Shown here: piece after piece, positions 42,238-50,761 of the stretch | How positions within the stretch are numbered: the first letter of the stretch is position 1 | Layout of the letters: the number at the start of each line of letters is the position of its first letter | Assembly (NCBI GenBank): GCA_016219545.1 | Contig: JACRMH010000062.1 | Coordinates: forward strand, 205,156-269,155 | Direction of reading: 5' to 3' | Length of the DNA: 64,000 bases | DNA from: Chloroflexota bacterium | GTDB taxonomy: Bacteria > Chloroflexota > Anaerolineae > Anaerolineales > Villigracilaceae | The notes under the pieces: model-generated | What the model saw: only the letters and a program-made list of their open reading frames with translations | Told to the model about the DNA's origin: nothing | Databases searched by the model: none | Translations under genes and position numbers: made by a program

Positions 42238-42274
42238 TCAAACCTCGGAGGTCTTCAAGACTTCCGAGGTTTGA
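42238..42274. terminator. Bidirectional hairpin between pyrG and plsC
   Basis: TCAAACCTCGGA pairs with TCCGAGGTTTGA (12 bp), with an inner GTCTT/AAGAC stem. It lies between convergent genes; its core recurs inside hemW and after uvrB. Confidence 0.75.
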
Positions 42275-42285
42275 TTTATATCAAC

Positions 42286-42966
42286 CTACTTTCTAAATCC
42301 CTTTGGTGCTTCGGCATATACTCCGCGCATTGATTCGGGGAGACCGGCCGCGAGGGTGAACATGAGGCGGTCGGTGAGGGAAAGAGGCGTATCGTGCGGA
42401 TTCGGCAAAATAGGTGGCAGCAATTTCACGGTCACGCTGGAGCGCTGTGGAAAGCCTTTGAAGAATTGATCGGAACCGGTCACTGCCATCGGGATGATCG
42501 GACAATTCATCTCGATCGCCATCCTGGCCGTGCCTGTCTTGGCGACATTGAGTCCCCTGCCCATTGAGCGAGTCCCTTCGGGGAACATGCCGAGTGTTTG
42601 ACGATGCGCAAGCACCTTGCGTGCGTAACGCATGGCCCATTCATCCTTCTCGCCGCGATACACTGGGAACGCACCTAGGTTTCTGAGAAGCGGGTCAAGC
42701 GGCGTGTTGAATAATTCCGCCTTGCCCATAAAAAAGATGGGACGCGGCAACGCAAACTGCATGGGAAAGACATCGAAATTGGTATTGTGATTCGCGGCAA
42801 TGATGACTGCGCCATCCAATGGAAAATGTTCCAGTCCCTCCATTTTCATCACCATGATGGCGCGGAAAAGATTGCAGATTGACCAAATTAAAATGCGGCG
42901 GAATTTGGTTTCCTCCAGGGAATATTTTTTCCGGTCACGCGGGTCAAAATCCTGTGATGTGTTCAC
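42286..42966 (-). CDS. plsC: 1-acyl-sn-glycerol-3-phosphate acyltransferase-like protein
   Basis: A 226-residue PlsC-family acyltransferase. The catalytic HxxxxD motif is in NHNTNFD (about residues 59-65), FFMGKAELF follows, and FPEGTRS (about residues 124-130) is the glycerol-phosphate-binding motif. An N-terminal hydrophobic stretch associates it with the membrane, where it makes phosphatidic acid for phospholipids. GGAGAG stands before the ATG. It is divergent from eno, and the shared region carries two palindromic sites. Confidence 0.87.
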   Translation of the reverse strand: MNTSQDFDPRDRKKYSLEETKFRRILIWSICNLFRAIMVMKMEGLEHFPLDGAVIIAANHNTNFDVFPMQFALPRPIFFMGKAELFNTPLDPLLRNLGAFPVYRGEKDEWAMRYARKVLAHRQTLGMFPEGTRSMGRGLNVAKTGTARMAIEMNCPIIPMAVTGSDQFFKGFPQRSSVTVKLLPPILPNPHDTPLSLTDRLMFTLAAGLPESMRGVYAEAPKGFRK

Positions 42967-42990
42967 GAAAAACTCTCCATATAAAATGCG

Positions 42991-42996
42991 ATTATA
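42991..42996 (-). promoter_or_regulatory. -10 box of plsC
   Basis: TATAAT on the minus strand, 25 bp before the plsC ATG. The -35 position is poor, suggesting need for an activator or another feature. Confidence 0.5.
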
Positions 42997-43018
42997 CTTG
43001 TTGAAAATAAACAGTATC

Positions 43019-43064
43019 GCGACATTTATGTCGCATTACAATTACACTGCGACATAAATGTCGT
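43019..43064. promoter_or_regulatory. Two palindromic operator-like sites between plsC and eno
   Basis: Site 1, GCGACATTTATGTCGC (43019-43034), and site 2, GCGACATAAATGTCGT (43049-43064), share CGACAT-N2-ATGTCG in opposite orientation. Their centres are 30 bp apart, about three helical turns, so two dimers of one regulator could bind on the same face of the DNA. They flank the probable eno and plsC promoters. Confidence 0.65.
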
Positions 43065-43094
43065 GGCACAAATAAATAACCCCAGGAGTAAATA

Positions 43095-44393
43095 ATGGAC
43101 ACTACGATCGAAAGCATATCCGCGTTGGAAATTCTCGATTCACGCGGCAACCCAACCGTGGAAGTTGAAGTCACCTTGTTCGATGGCGCATGGGGACGCG
43201 CCGCAGTTCCCTCAGGCGCATCCACCGGCATACATGAAGCCTTGGAAATGCGCGATGGCAACAAGAAGCGCTACCTCGGCAAAGGCGTGGCAAAGGCGGT
43301 TGCCAATGTCAACGGAATCATTTCAGATGCCCTCTTCGGTTGGGATGCCTCCGAACAAAAAGCCATTGATGCTGAATTGCTCATGCTGGATGGCACAGCC
43401 AACAAATCCAAGCTTGGCGCGAATGCCATTTTGGGAGTCAGCCTTGCAGTGGCGAAGGCGGCCGCAAATTCATTTGGAATGCCCTTATATCGTTATCTCG
43501 GCGGCGTGTATGCTCATGTGCTTCCGGTTCCGATGATGAACATCATGAATGGCGGCGCGCACACCAACTGGCAAAGCACAGATATGCAGGAATTCATGGT
43601 GATGCCTTTCGGCGCGCCGTCATTTTCTGAAGGACTGCGCTGGGGTGCTGAAATCTATCACGCACTGAAATCTGTCCTGAAAGAAAATGGATATGGCACG
43701 CTCGTCGGCGATGAAGGCGGATTTGCGCCGGCGCTGAAGGCGAACAACGAAGCCATTGAGTTGATCCTCGCGGCAATTCAGAAAGCTGGATTCAAAGCAG
43801 GTCGCGGCAAGGATGTTGCGATTGCCCTCGACCCGGCCGCCTCTGAACTTTATGATGAGAAAACAAAAAAATATAATCTCCGCAAGGAAGGTAAAAAACT
43901 CAGCGGGGAGCAGATGGTGGATTTCTGGAAGAAGTGGGTCAAGGATTATCCGATCGTTTCCATTGAAGACGGTCTCGCACAAAATGACTGGGCTTCGTGG
44001 AGCCTGATGACCAGGGAATTAGGCGACAAGATCCAAATCGTCGGCGATGATCTGCTGGTGACGAATCCGGAACGCGTCCGCAGGGCGATCAAGGAAAATG
44101 CCGCCAATGCTTTGCTCGTCAAAGTGAACCAGATCGGCTCGCTGACTGAAACCTTCGAAGCCGTTGATCTATGTCAGCGCACAGGCTGGAGAGCGGTCAC
44201 CTCTCACAGGTCAGGCGAGACCGAAGACGCCACCATTGCCGATATCGCCGTGGCCCTCAACACAGGTCAGATCAAGACCGGCGCTCCTGCAAGGTCAGAC
44301 CGCGTGTCGAAATATAATCAACTCCTGCGCATCGAAGCAGAACTTGGTGATTCCGCAAAATATGCTGGATGGGATGCGTTGAAACAGGCGTAA
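43095..44393 (+). CDS. eno: Enolase
   Basis: A 432-residue glycolytic enzyme that converts 2-phosphoglycerate to phosphoenolpyruvate. ALEILDSRGNPTVEVEV at the N-terminus, GASTGIHEALEMRD, the catalytic GDEGGFAP, SIEDGLAQNDW and the loop SHRSGETEDATIAD are intact, as are the Mg-binding Asp and Glu residues. Length is normal. CCAGGAG precedes the ATG. It has its own strong terminator. Confidence 0.97.
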   Translation: MDTTIESISALEILDSRGNPTVEVEVTLFDGAWGRAAVPSGASTGIHEALEMRDGNKKRYLGKGVAKAVANVNGIISDALFGWDASEQKAIDAELLMLDGTANKSKLGANAILGVSLAVAKAAANSFGMPLYRYLGGVYAHVLPVPMMNIMNGGAHTNWQSTDMQEFMVMPFGAPSFSEGLRWGAEIYHALKSVLKENGYGTLVGDEGGFAPALKANNEAIELILAAIQKAGFKAGRGKDVAIALDPAASELYDEKTKKYNLRKEGKKLSGEQMVDFWKKWVKDYPIVSIEDGLAQNDWASWSLMTRELGDKIQIVGDDLLVTNPERVRRAIKENAANALLVKVNQIGSLTETFEAVDLCQRTGWRAVTSHRSGETEDATIADIAVALNTGQIKTGAPARSDRVSKYNQLLRIEAELGDSAKYAGWDALKQA

Positions 44394-44403
44394 TTTTTTT
44401 ACA

Positions 44404-44440
44404 AAAAACCTTTAGGGTCTGTGAGACCCTAAAGGTTTTT
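44404..44440 (+). terminator. Terminator of eno
   Basis: AAAAACCTTTAGGGTCT and AGACCCTAAAGGTTTTT form a perfect 17-bp stem with a 3-nt loop and U-tract. The CCCTAAAGG core resembles the inverted repeat at 4413-4453. Confidence 0.9.
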
Positions 44441-44456
44441 ATTTATGGAGGGACTC

Positions 44457-45581
44457 ATGTCCAAAGAAGACGATGTAAAACGATACCTTGAAAATCGTCA
44501 AAAAGAAATTGATGGGGCGGCATTGTATTTGGCACTTGCAGAATCTGAAAAACAGCCGCAAATGGCGGAGGTCTATCGCAAGCTTTCAGCAAGTGAGGAA
44601 AAACACGCCGCCGCGTGGGATCATAAACTGGAGAAACATGGAGTCAAGCCTCCGCCCCGCAGACCCTCCTGGCGGGCAAGCACAATGATCTGGCTTGCGA
44701 AACGGTTTGGTCCGCAATTTGTTCTGCCCACCATCGCCTCCAATGAAAAAGCGGACAGCCGCGCTTATGATGGTCAACCTGAAGCGGAGGCTGCAAATTT
44801 TGCGGCTGATGAAAAATCACATGCGCGCTTGATATCCATGGCCTCCAAAGGCTCCGGCGGGCTGCCCGGCGGAAGTGTGGCGCAAATGGAAGGACGTCAT
44901 CGCGCTGGCGGAGGGAATGCGTTACGCGCGGCCGTGCTTGGCGCAAATGATGGACTGGTCTCCATTTTGAGTCTGGTCATGGGCGTGGCAGGGGCAACCA
45001 ACTCAAACTCGGCAGTCCTGATCGCCGCATTGGCGGGTCTGTTGGCGGGGGCAGGTTCGATGGCTTTGGGTGAATGGCTGTCGGTACAAAGCTCGCGTGA
45101 GTTGTACGAGAACCAGATCAGTATAGAAGCAGAAGAGATCGCCGCCAATCCCGAAGAGGAAATGGAGGAGTTATCCCTCATTTACCAATCCAAGGGGCTG
45201 CCCGAAAACCGGGCGCGCGAACTCGCCGAACACATGATGGCAGACAAGGATAGCATCCTCGACACACTCGCACGCGAGGAACTTGGCATTGACCCGGAAG
45301 AATTAGGCGGGTCAGCCTACGAAGCGGCGTTCACTTCGTTCATCCTTTTCGCGGTCGGCGCGATCTTCCCGATCTTCCCATTCTTCTTTTGGAGTGGAAG
45401 CGTCGCCATCTACATCAGCATGGCGGTCAGCGGCGTGGGGCTCTTCATCATCGGCGCGGCCATCACCTTGATGACCGGCAAAAGCATTTTATTCTCGGGT
45501 ACACGTCAAGTGCTGGTTGGTCTCATGGCCGCTGTCTTGACCTATGGCATCGGACATTTGATCGGAGTATCTTTAGCCTAA
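44457..45581 (+). CDS. Ferritin-like domain fused to VIT1/CCC1 iron-manganese transporter
   Basis: About 374 residues. Residues 1-140 are a rubrerythrin/ferritin-like four-helix region with metal ligands of the type ExxH (ASEEKHAAAWDHKLEKHG, ADEKSHARL). Residues about 150-374 are a VIT1/CCC1 membrane transporter: RAAVLGANDGLVSILSLVMGVAGA is the signature first helix, MALGEWLSVQSSRELYENQI follows with the cytoplasmic helices, and three membrane helices close it. It probably moves Fe2+ or Mn2+ across the cytoplasmic membrane, with the ferritin part oxidising or sensing metal. GGAGGGAC is placed before the ATG at 44457, not the ATG at 44445. Confidence 0.9.
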   Translation: MSKEDDVKRYLENRQKEIDGAALYLALAESEKQPQMAEVYRKLSASEEKHAAAWDHKLEKHGVKPPPRRPSWRASTMIWLAKRFGPQFVLPTIASNEKADSRAYDGQPEAEAANFAADEKSHARLISMASKGSGGLPGGSVAQMEGRHRAGGGNALRAAVLGANDGLVSILSLVMGVAGATNSNSAVLIAALAGLLAGAGSMALGEWLSVQSSRELYENQISIEAEEIAANPEEEMEELSLIYQSKGLPENRARELAEHMMADKDSILDTLAREELGIDPEELGGSAYEAAFTSFILFAVGAIFPIFPFFFWSGSVAIYISMAVSGVGLFIIGAAITLMTGKSILFSGTRQVLVGLMAAVLTYGIGHLIGVSLA

Positions 45582-45600
45582 ACTCGAAAACATTCATGAT

Positions 45601-45638
45601 AAAAGATGCGGGAGCTGAATGACCATCCCGCATCTTTT
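45601..45638 (+). terminator. Terminator of the VIT1-like gene
   Basis: AAAAGATGCGGGA and TCCCGCATCTTTT form a 13-bp stem with a U-tract. Confidence 0.88.
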
Positions 45639-45769
45639 TTGTTGCCTATTTATGGATCCAAAATCGGAACACCGCTTCGATACCGGACTGTTTATTGGCC
45701 GGTCTTTCAAAAAGTATTTCCTGCGCTGATGAATTTTTCCAACCTGGTTGTTTTCCGCTTACATAAAAT

Positions 45770-45798
45770 TTGAGATTATAATCACGTCACTATATTCT
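45770..45798 (+). promoter_or_regulatory. Promoter of the ABC ATPase gene
   Basis: TTGAGA, 17 bp, TATTCT, 17 bp before the ATG. The region 45639-45769 shows nothing else. Confidence 0.6.
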
Positions 45799-45815
45799 AT
45801 TGACTGGAGGAAACT

Positions 45816-46916
45816 ATGGCAAGCGTAACATTTCAGAACGTCGAGAAAAAATTTGGTGATCTGACGATCATCAAAAGCCTCAACATCAACGTTGAGGACA
45901 AAGAATTCCTTGTATTGGTCGGACCGTCAGGCTGTGGTAAGACCACCGCCCTGCGCCTGCTCGCAGGACTGGAAGAGATCACAAGCGGCGAAATTAAAAT
46001 TGGCGACCGCGTTGTCAATGATGTGGCCCCCAAAGACCGCGACATTGCCATGGTCTTCCAGTCTTATGCCCTATACCCGCATCTCACGGTATACGAGAAC
46101 ATGGCCTTTGGTCTCAAATTGCGCAAGACCCCGAAAGATGAGATCAAACGCCGCGTAGATGAAGCCGCAGATATATTGGGAATTCAAGACCTGCTTCAAC
46201 GCAAGCCGCGCCAACTCTCCGGCGGACAACGCCAGCGTGTGGCCGTGGGTCGCGCCATTGTCCGCGAGCCAAAGGTATTTCTTTTCGATGAACCGCTCTC
46301 GAACCTCGATGCAAAGTTGCGCGTTCAAATGCGGGCCGAGATCAGCAAACTGCATCAACGTTTGAAGACCACATTTATTTATGTAACTCACGATCAAACT
46401 GAAGCCATGACTATGGCTACCCGCATCGCCGTAATCAACAAAGGCAATCTGCAACAGTTGGATACTCCTCAAAATTTATATGACCATCCGAATAATTTAT
46501 TCGTGGCAGGCTTCATCGGCTCCCCATCCATGAACTTCTTCCCCGCCAAGATCGTCAAGAGCGGCGAAAAGATATTTGTGGATACCACCGATTTCAAAGT
46601 TCAAATCCCGGAGTCCTTTGCCACGCCCTTCAAAGGAATGGATGGCAAGAATGTCATCTTTGGTATTCGCCCTGAGAATATCCATGACCCTGAATACGCC
46701 CCATCCAATATCAATGGTGAAAAAGTGACCGCGAAGGTTGACGTGACAGAGTTAATGGGAAACGAAACCCTGCTCTATTTGTTAAGCGGCAAGAATATTT
46801 TTGTCGGCCGGGTTGACCCGCGCTCCCATTTGCGCGTTGGGCATCAGACAGAAGTGATCTTTGATATGGGCAAGTTCCACATCTTCGATGCAAGTTCGGA
46901 AGAAGCGATTCGATAA
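45816..46916 (+). CDS. Sugar ABC transporter ATPase, MalK/UgpC type
   Basis: A 366-residue ATPase with Walker A GPSGCGKTT (about residues 37-45), Q-loop, signature LSGGQRQRVAVGRAI, Walker B VFLFDEPLSNLDAK, the switch His in THDQTEAMT, and a C-terminal MalK-type TOBE/OB domain (about residues 235-366). It powers carbohydrate importers of the CUT1 class, where one ATPase often serves several permease pairs. It is the only ATPase in the locus, so it may energise both permease pairs at 49.7-51.8 and 53.8-56.8 kb. TGGAGG precedes the ATG, and a hairpin terminator follows. Confidence 0.94.
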   Translation: MASVTFQNVEKKFGDLTIIKSLNINVEDKEFLVLVGPSGCGKTTALRLLAGLEEITSGEIKIGDRVVNDVAPKDRDIAMVFQSYALYPHLTVYENMAFGLKLRKTPKDEIKRRVDEAADILGIQDLLQRKPRQLSGGQRQRVAVGRAIVREPKVFLFDEPLSNLDAKLRVQMRAEISKLHQRLKTTFIYVTHDQTEAMTMATRIAVINKGNLQQLDTPQNLYDHPNNLFVAGFIGSPSMNFFPAKIVKSGEKIFVDTTDFKVQIPESFATPFKGMDGKNVIFGIRPENIHDPEYAPSNINGEKVTAKVDVTELMGNETLLYLLSGKNIFVGRVDPRSHLRVGHQTEVIFDMGKFHIFDASSEEAIR

Positions 46917-46942
46917 CCTGCCAGAGTTATTGTTCCATTGCG

Positions 46943-46974
46943 AGCCGTTGCGCCTAGTTTGTTGCGCAGCGGCT
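46943..46974 (+). terminator. Terminator after the ABC ATPase gene
   Basis: AGCCGTTGCGC pairs with GCGCAGCGGCT with one mismatch; a T-rich stretch follows. Confidence 0.75.
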
Positions 46975-47097
46975 TGTTTTCATTTTTCTGGGAAACGCCA
47001 AAATTAGAGTTTGTTAAAACACTTGATAAATTATAAGTTTGTGCTATTATTATATAGAATAAACAAGCAATACAGAGCTATCAAAGGCACAAATTGT

Positions 47098-48372
47098 ATG
47101 TTTTATTGGATTTCTCCCAACCAAAATATTAAGAATTTTAACAAACATTCCGCTGTTGACCTGATTCGCTTTGCCACTACCGGCATTTCAAGAACAGATC
47201 TGGCGGATCAAATGGGTTTAACACGTGCCGCAGTGACTCTGATCGTAAACGATCTTATTGACAATGGTGTTATTCTTGAAGCAGAGAGCAGGGCCATTCC
47301 CAACGGGCGTCCACCTGTAGTATTGGAGATCAACCCAAAGCGCGGAATGGTCGCGGCAGTAGATATGGGAGCCACCCATGTCAATATCGCTCTTGCGGAT
47401 TTCTCGGCAAAAATTATCGAGGAAACTTCCCTGCCCTTTGATATCAATCAGGGACCGCAAGTTTGTCTGGCAGAAGTAAGCCGCATCTTACGCGAGTTGG
47501 TAGACCGTTACGGGATCAATATTTCCCAGTTGATGGCTGTCGGTGTCGGCGTGCCGGGTCCGGTAGTCAAAGATGCGGGTATGGTCATGTCACCCCCGAT
47601 CATGCCTGGCTGGGATAGATTCCCGATACGCGATACACTTCAAAAAGAATGGGGATGCTCCGTCTCCCTTAATAACGATGCCGAACTCGGCGCCTTAGGC
47701 GAATGGGCGTATGGCGCAGGTCGCGGAGAGAAAAACCTTGCCTATATAAAAGTTGGAAGCGGCATTGGCGCGGGTCTTATTATTAATCAACAAATTTACG
47801 GCGGCACAACCGGTTCTGCCGGAGAGATCGGTCACATCACGATTGATGAAAACGGTCCGCTCTGCACGTGTGGTAGCCATGGTTGTATGGAAGCCTTTGC
47901 CGGAGGCAATGCGATCGCAGCTCAAGCAAAGAAAATGGTCGAGTCTGGCAAGCGCACATTACTATCCAATATCCCGGTCGAAAGTCTGACTGCCCAGGAA
48001 GTGGCGGAATCGGCCCGCCGCGGAGATCTGCCTTCACAAGAAATCATCATGCGGGCAGGTACCTTTATCGGAATCGCCATTGCGGGTCTGGTGAACCTAT
48101 TCAATCCCAGCGCTGTGATCATCGGCGGCGGAGTTGCACAAGCAGGCGACCTGTTAACAACCTCCATCCGTCAGGCAGTGCGTGAGCGTTCCCTGCGCGC
48201 TTCCGAGCAAGGTGTCCACATCACAACCGCAATGCTTGGAAGACGTTCCTCTTTAATGGGCGCTATCGTACAGGCGATCAACATTGCAATACACGATGCG
48301 ACAGAAAGAAAAAGCCCTGTTTCCAAAGATGTTTTTTCGGCTGAATTGAAACAGACAGCTCCAACCGAATAA
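47098..48372 (+). CDS. ROK-family transcriptional regulator
   Basis: About 424 residues. An N-terminal winged helix-turn-helix (LIRFATTGISRTDLADQMGLTRAAVTLIVNDLIDNGVI) is followed by a ROK sugar-kinase-like domain with VDMGATHVNIALADF, GIGAGLIINQQIYGG, GEIGH and the zinc site CTCGSHGCMEAFAGG. Regulators of this type (NagC, XylR, Mlc) repress sugar genes and release DNA on binding a sugar. Its position before the binding protein gene suggests it controls this locus. The frame is open 29 codons further; the ATG at 47098 is chosen because AAAGG lies before it and the upstream codons are AT-rich leader. AGTTTGTTAAAACACT at 47008-47023 is a weak palindrome that might be its own operator. Confidence 0.92.
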   Translation: MFYWISPNQNIKNFNKHSAVDLIRFATTGISRTDLADQMGLTRAAVTLIVNDLIDNGVILEAESRAIPNGRPPVVLEINPKRGMVAAVDMGATHVNIALADFSAKIIEETSLPFDINQGPQVCLAEVSRILRELVDRYGINISQLMAVGVGVPGPVVKDAGMVMSPPIMPGWDRFPIRDTLQKEWGCSVSLNNDAELGALGEWAYGAGRGEKNLAYIKVGSGIGAGLIINQQIYGGTTGSAGEIGHITIDENGPLCTCGSHGCMEAFAGGNAIAAQAKKMVESGKRTLLSNIPVESLTAQEVAESARRGDLPSQEIIMRAGTFIGIAIAGLVNLFNPSAVIIGGGVAQAGDLLTTSIRQAVRERSLRASEQGVHITTAMLGRRSSLMGAIVQAINIAIHDATERKSPVSKDVFSAELKQTAPTE

Positions 48373-48469
48373 AAGGAGGTGATCGTTAATTACCAAAAAG
48401 GTCATGATAAAATACCTATGAACATATCGTCAAATCCAATCAAAACCATATTTTGTAAGGAGAAGAGTA

Positions 48470-49657
48470 ATGAAAAAGTTAGGTTTGTTATTTAGTTTGT
48501 TGGTCATTGCCAGCATTGCCCTCACAGCCTGCGGACCCAAGGCGACCCCCGCCCCCGTGGCCGCACCCGTTGAAGTCACCTTCTGGCACGCTTATGGCAC
48601 CGGCTCTGCTGAAGAGACCGCCTTAGCCACAATTCTCGCAAGTGCAGCAACCGATCTTCCGAACATCAAGATCAACGTTCTGCAAGTCCCCTTCAATGAC
48701 ATCTTCACCAAGTACGACACTGATGTTGCCGCTGGCGGCGGACCAGATATGTTCATCGCCCCGAACGACAACCTTGGTGGACAAGTCCGCACCGGAACCG
48801 TTGCTGACATCACCGAACTCGCCGCTGGCAAGCTTGGTGACTATAGCGACCTCGCCAAAGGCGGCATGATGTACGATGGTAAGTTGTATGGTCTTCCTGA
48901 ATCCCTGAAGGCTGTTGTCTTCTGGTACAACAAAGATATGATCGCGACTCCTCCAGCCACCACCGACGAGCTCAAGGCTCTCATGGAAGGCGGCACGGAA
49001 GTCTCCATCACCTATGGTTGCTACCATGAATATGGTTTCTTTGGCTCCTTCGGCGGCCAGATCTTTGACGATCAATTCAACTTCGTCACCGATGCTGCCA
49101 ATCAGGAAAAAGTCACCGCCGCAGTCTCCTACGTAAATGACCTCTATCAAATCTCCAAGGCCAATAGCTGGCCCAAGAGCGATTCTGATGGTTTGGCTCC
49201 CTTCACTGAAGGCAAAGCCGCTGCCATCACCAACGGCAACTGGGCCATGGGCGACTACAAGAAAGCCCTCGGCGATAAACTCGGTGTAGCCCCGCTCCCC
49301 GCTGGACCTGGTGGTCCTTCCAATCCCCTCCTCGGCGTGGACGGCTTCTACTTCAACCCGAACAGCCAGAACCAGGCCGCCGCTCTTGAAGTGGCAATGT
49401 ACCTGACCAACAAAACCGCTCAGACCATGATGATGAACGATGCCGGACACGTTCCTGCCAACACCACCGTTGAAGTGACCGATCCCCTCATCAAGGGCTT
49501 GCTCGAAGCCTTCTCCACCGCCTACTTCCGCCCTCAGGTGGAAGCCATGGGCAACTATTGGGGCAACTTCTGCGGAACCGACCAGGTCTTCGAAGCTGGA
49601 ACACCAGCAGCTGACTGGGTCGCCGCTGGATTTGCAGGCGCTACCAAACCCAAATAA
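48470..49657 (+). CDS. Sugar ABC transporter substrate-binding lipoprotein
   Basis: A 395-residue binding protein of the maltose-type class. Residues 1-21 are a lipoprotein signal peptide with lipobox ALTAC; a short Ala/Pro linker follows; the mature domain starts VEVTFWHAYGTGSAEE and contains FTEGKAAAITNGNWAMGDYKK and PLPAGPGGPSNPLLGVDGF, typical of CUT1 binding proteins. It captures the sugar (probably maltodextrin, from context) outside the membrane. AAGGAGAAGAGTA precedes the ATG. An intergenic hairpin follows before the permease genes, which probably keeps its mRNA more abundant. Confidence 0.94.
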   Translation: MKKLGLLFSLLVIASIALTACGPKATPAPVAAPVEVTFWHAYGTGSAEETALATILASAATDLPNIKINVLQVPFNDIFTKYDTDVAAGGGPDMFIAPNDNLGGQVRTGTVADITELAAGKLGDYSDLAKGGMMYDGKLYGLPESLKAVVFWYNKDMIATPPATTDELKALMEGGTEVSITYGCYHEYGFFGSFGGQIFDDQFNFVTDAANQEKVTAAVSYVNDLYQISKANSWPKSDSDGLAPFTEGKAAAITNGNWAMGDYKKALGDKLGVAPLPAGPGGPSNPLLGVDGFYFNPNSQNQAAALEVAMYLTNKTAQTMMMNDAGHVPANTTVEVTDPLIKGLLEAFSTAYFRPQVEAMGNYWGNFCGTDQVFEAGTPAADWVAAGFAGATKPK

Positions 49658-49685
49658 AGTTTAGATCGTAGTATTTGCATTACAG

Positions 49686-49714
49686 GGAGCGGATGGGTTT
49701 CACCCATCCGCTCC
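49686..49714 (+). terminator. Hairpin between binding-protein and permease genes
   Basis: GGAGCGGATGGGT and ACCCATCCGCTCC form a 13-bp perfect stem with a 3-nt loop, with no U-tract. It is better seen as an attenuating or mRNA-stabilising hairpin within the operon. Confidence 0.65.
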
Positions 49715-49749
49715 TACCTAAATGATTATTCTTATCAGGAGAAACGATC

Positions 49750-50760
49750 ATGGCATTAGCAAATAAAAAAGACAAAAACTTAAGGGTAAAACGTAATTTA
49801 CTGCCATATTATTATCTTTTGCCAGCTTTCCTGATCATGGGGGTGATCACATTCTATCCATTGATTTATCAGGTCATTATTTCATTTACGAATTTTGAAA
49901 CCCAGCATCTTTTGCTGGGATTAAGATCCCCGGAACTAAGATTCGTAGGATTAAAAAACTACATAGATATTTTCACCGGCGCGTTGCCGGTTGAGAATTT
50001 CAATTTCTTCCGTGTGCTTGAATTCAATTTTTGGTGGGCATTCAGCAATGTCATGCTTCACGTCCCTGCCGGGGTATTGATCGCTGTTTTGCTCAACACG
50101 GAAGGGATATGGTTCAAAAAGCTATACCGCGCCCTGTACATCCTCCCTATTGTCGTACCTCCCATTGTGGTTGCCACCGTCTGGCGCAATATTTTCGATG
50201 AGCAATACGGCGCCATGAATCAACTTCTTACCACCGTCACTGCCCTTTTTGGGCATCTCGACCCTGTCCGTCTGCGCTGGTTGACCGAATACACTCCGCC
50301 CATTCCAGGCTTCCTCCCCGGCGCGCCGCTGACCTTGGCCTACTACGCCATGATGATCGCCAATTTCTGGCTGGGCTGGCCGTTGATGTCTGTGATCGCT
50401 ACAGGCGCATTGCAGAGCATTCCCAGGGATTTGTACGAAGCCGCATCCATTGACGGAGCGACAGGTTCCCAGCAATTTTGGAATATTACAGTCCCACTCC
50501 TTAGGCCTGCCATGGTTCCTGCCGCAGTTTATGGCTTCACGATAACGTTTAATTTATTTGGTCTGGTGTTCTTCATGACAGGCGGCGGACCCGCCCGCTC
50601 CACCGAAATCCTTGTTACATTTGCCTATAACCTTGTCCGGAATTTGCGCTGGTTTGGCGTTGCCGCCGCATTCGCGGTCATCATTTTTGGTGTGGCATTA
50701 ATTGTCCTCTTGATCACCAACCGTATTACTCGCGCCACACAAAGCTACTCGGAGGCTTAA
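49750..50760 (+). CDS. Sugar ABC transporter permease, MalF type
   Basis: A 336-residue membrane protein with about six helices. The EAA loop that contacts the ATPase is LYEAASIDGATGSQQFWNI (about residues 225-245). The N-terminus (LLPYYYLLPAFLIMGVITFYPLIYQVIIS) is typical of CUT1 MalF-like subunits. It pairs with the permease encoded 1 bp downstream. TCAGGAG lies before the ATG. Confidence 0.94.
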   Translation: MALANKKDKNLRVKRNLLPYYYLLPAFLIMGVITFYPLIYQVIISFTNFETQHLLLGLRSPELRFVGLKNYIDIFTGALPVENFNFFRVLEFNFWWAFSNVMLHVPAGVLIAVLLNTEGIWFKKLYRALYILPIVVPPIVVATVWRNIFDEQYGAMNQLLTTVTALFGHLDPVRLRWLTEYTPPIPGFLPGAPLTLAYYAMMIANFWLGWPLMSVIATGALQSIPRDLYEAASIDGATGSQQFWNITVPLLRPAMVPAAVYGFTITFNLFGLVFFMTGGGPARSTEILVTFAYNLVRNLRWFGVAAAFAVIIFGVALIVLLITNRITRATQSYSEA

Positions 50761-50761
50761 C

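Noticed and set aside
48623..49450. Minus-strand frame (275 codons) opposite the sugar-binding protein gene
   Set aside because: Antisense shadow of a clear lipoprotein gene; low-complexity Gly/Val content and no start signal.
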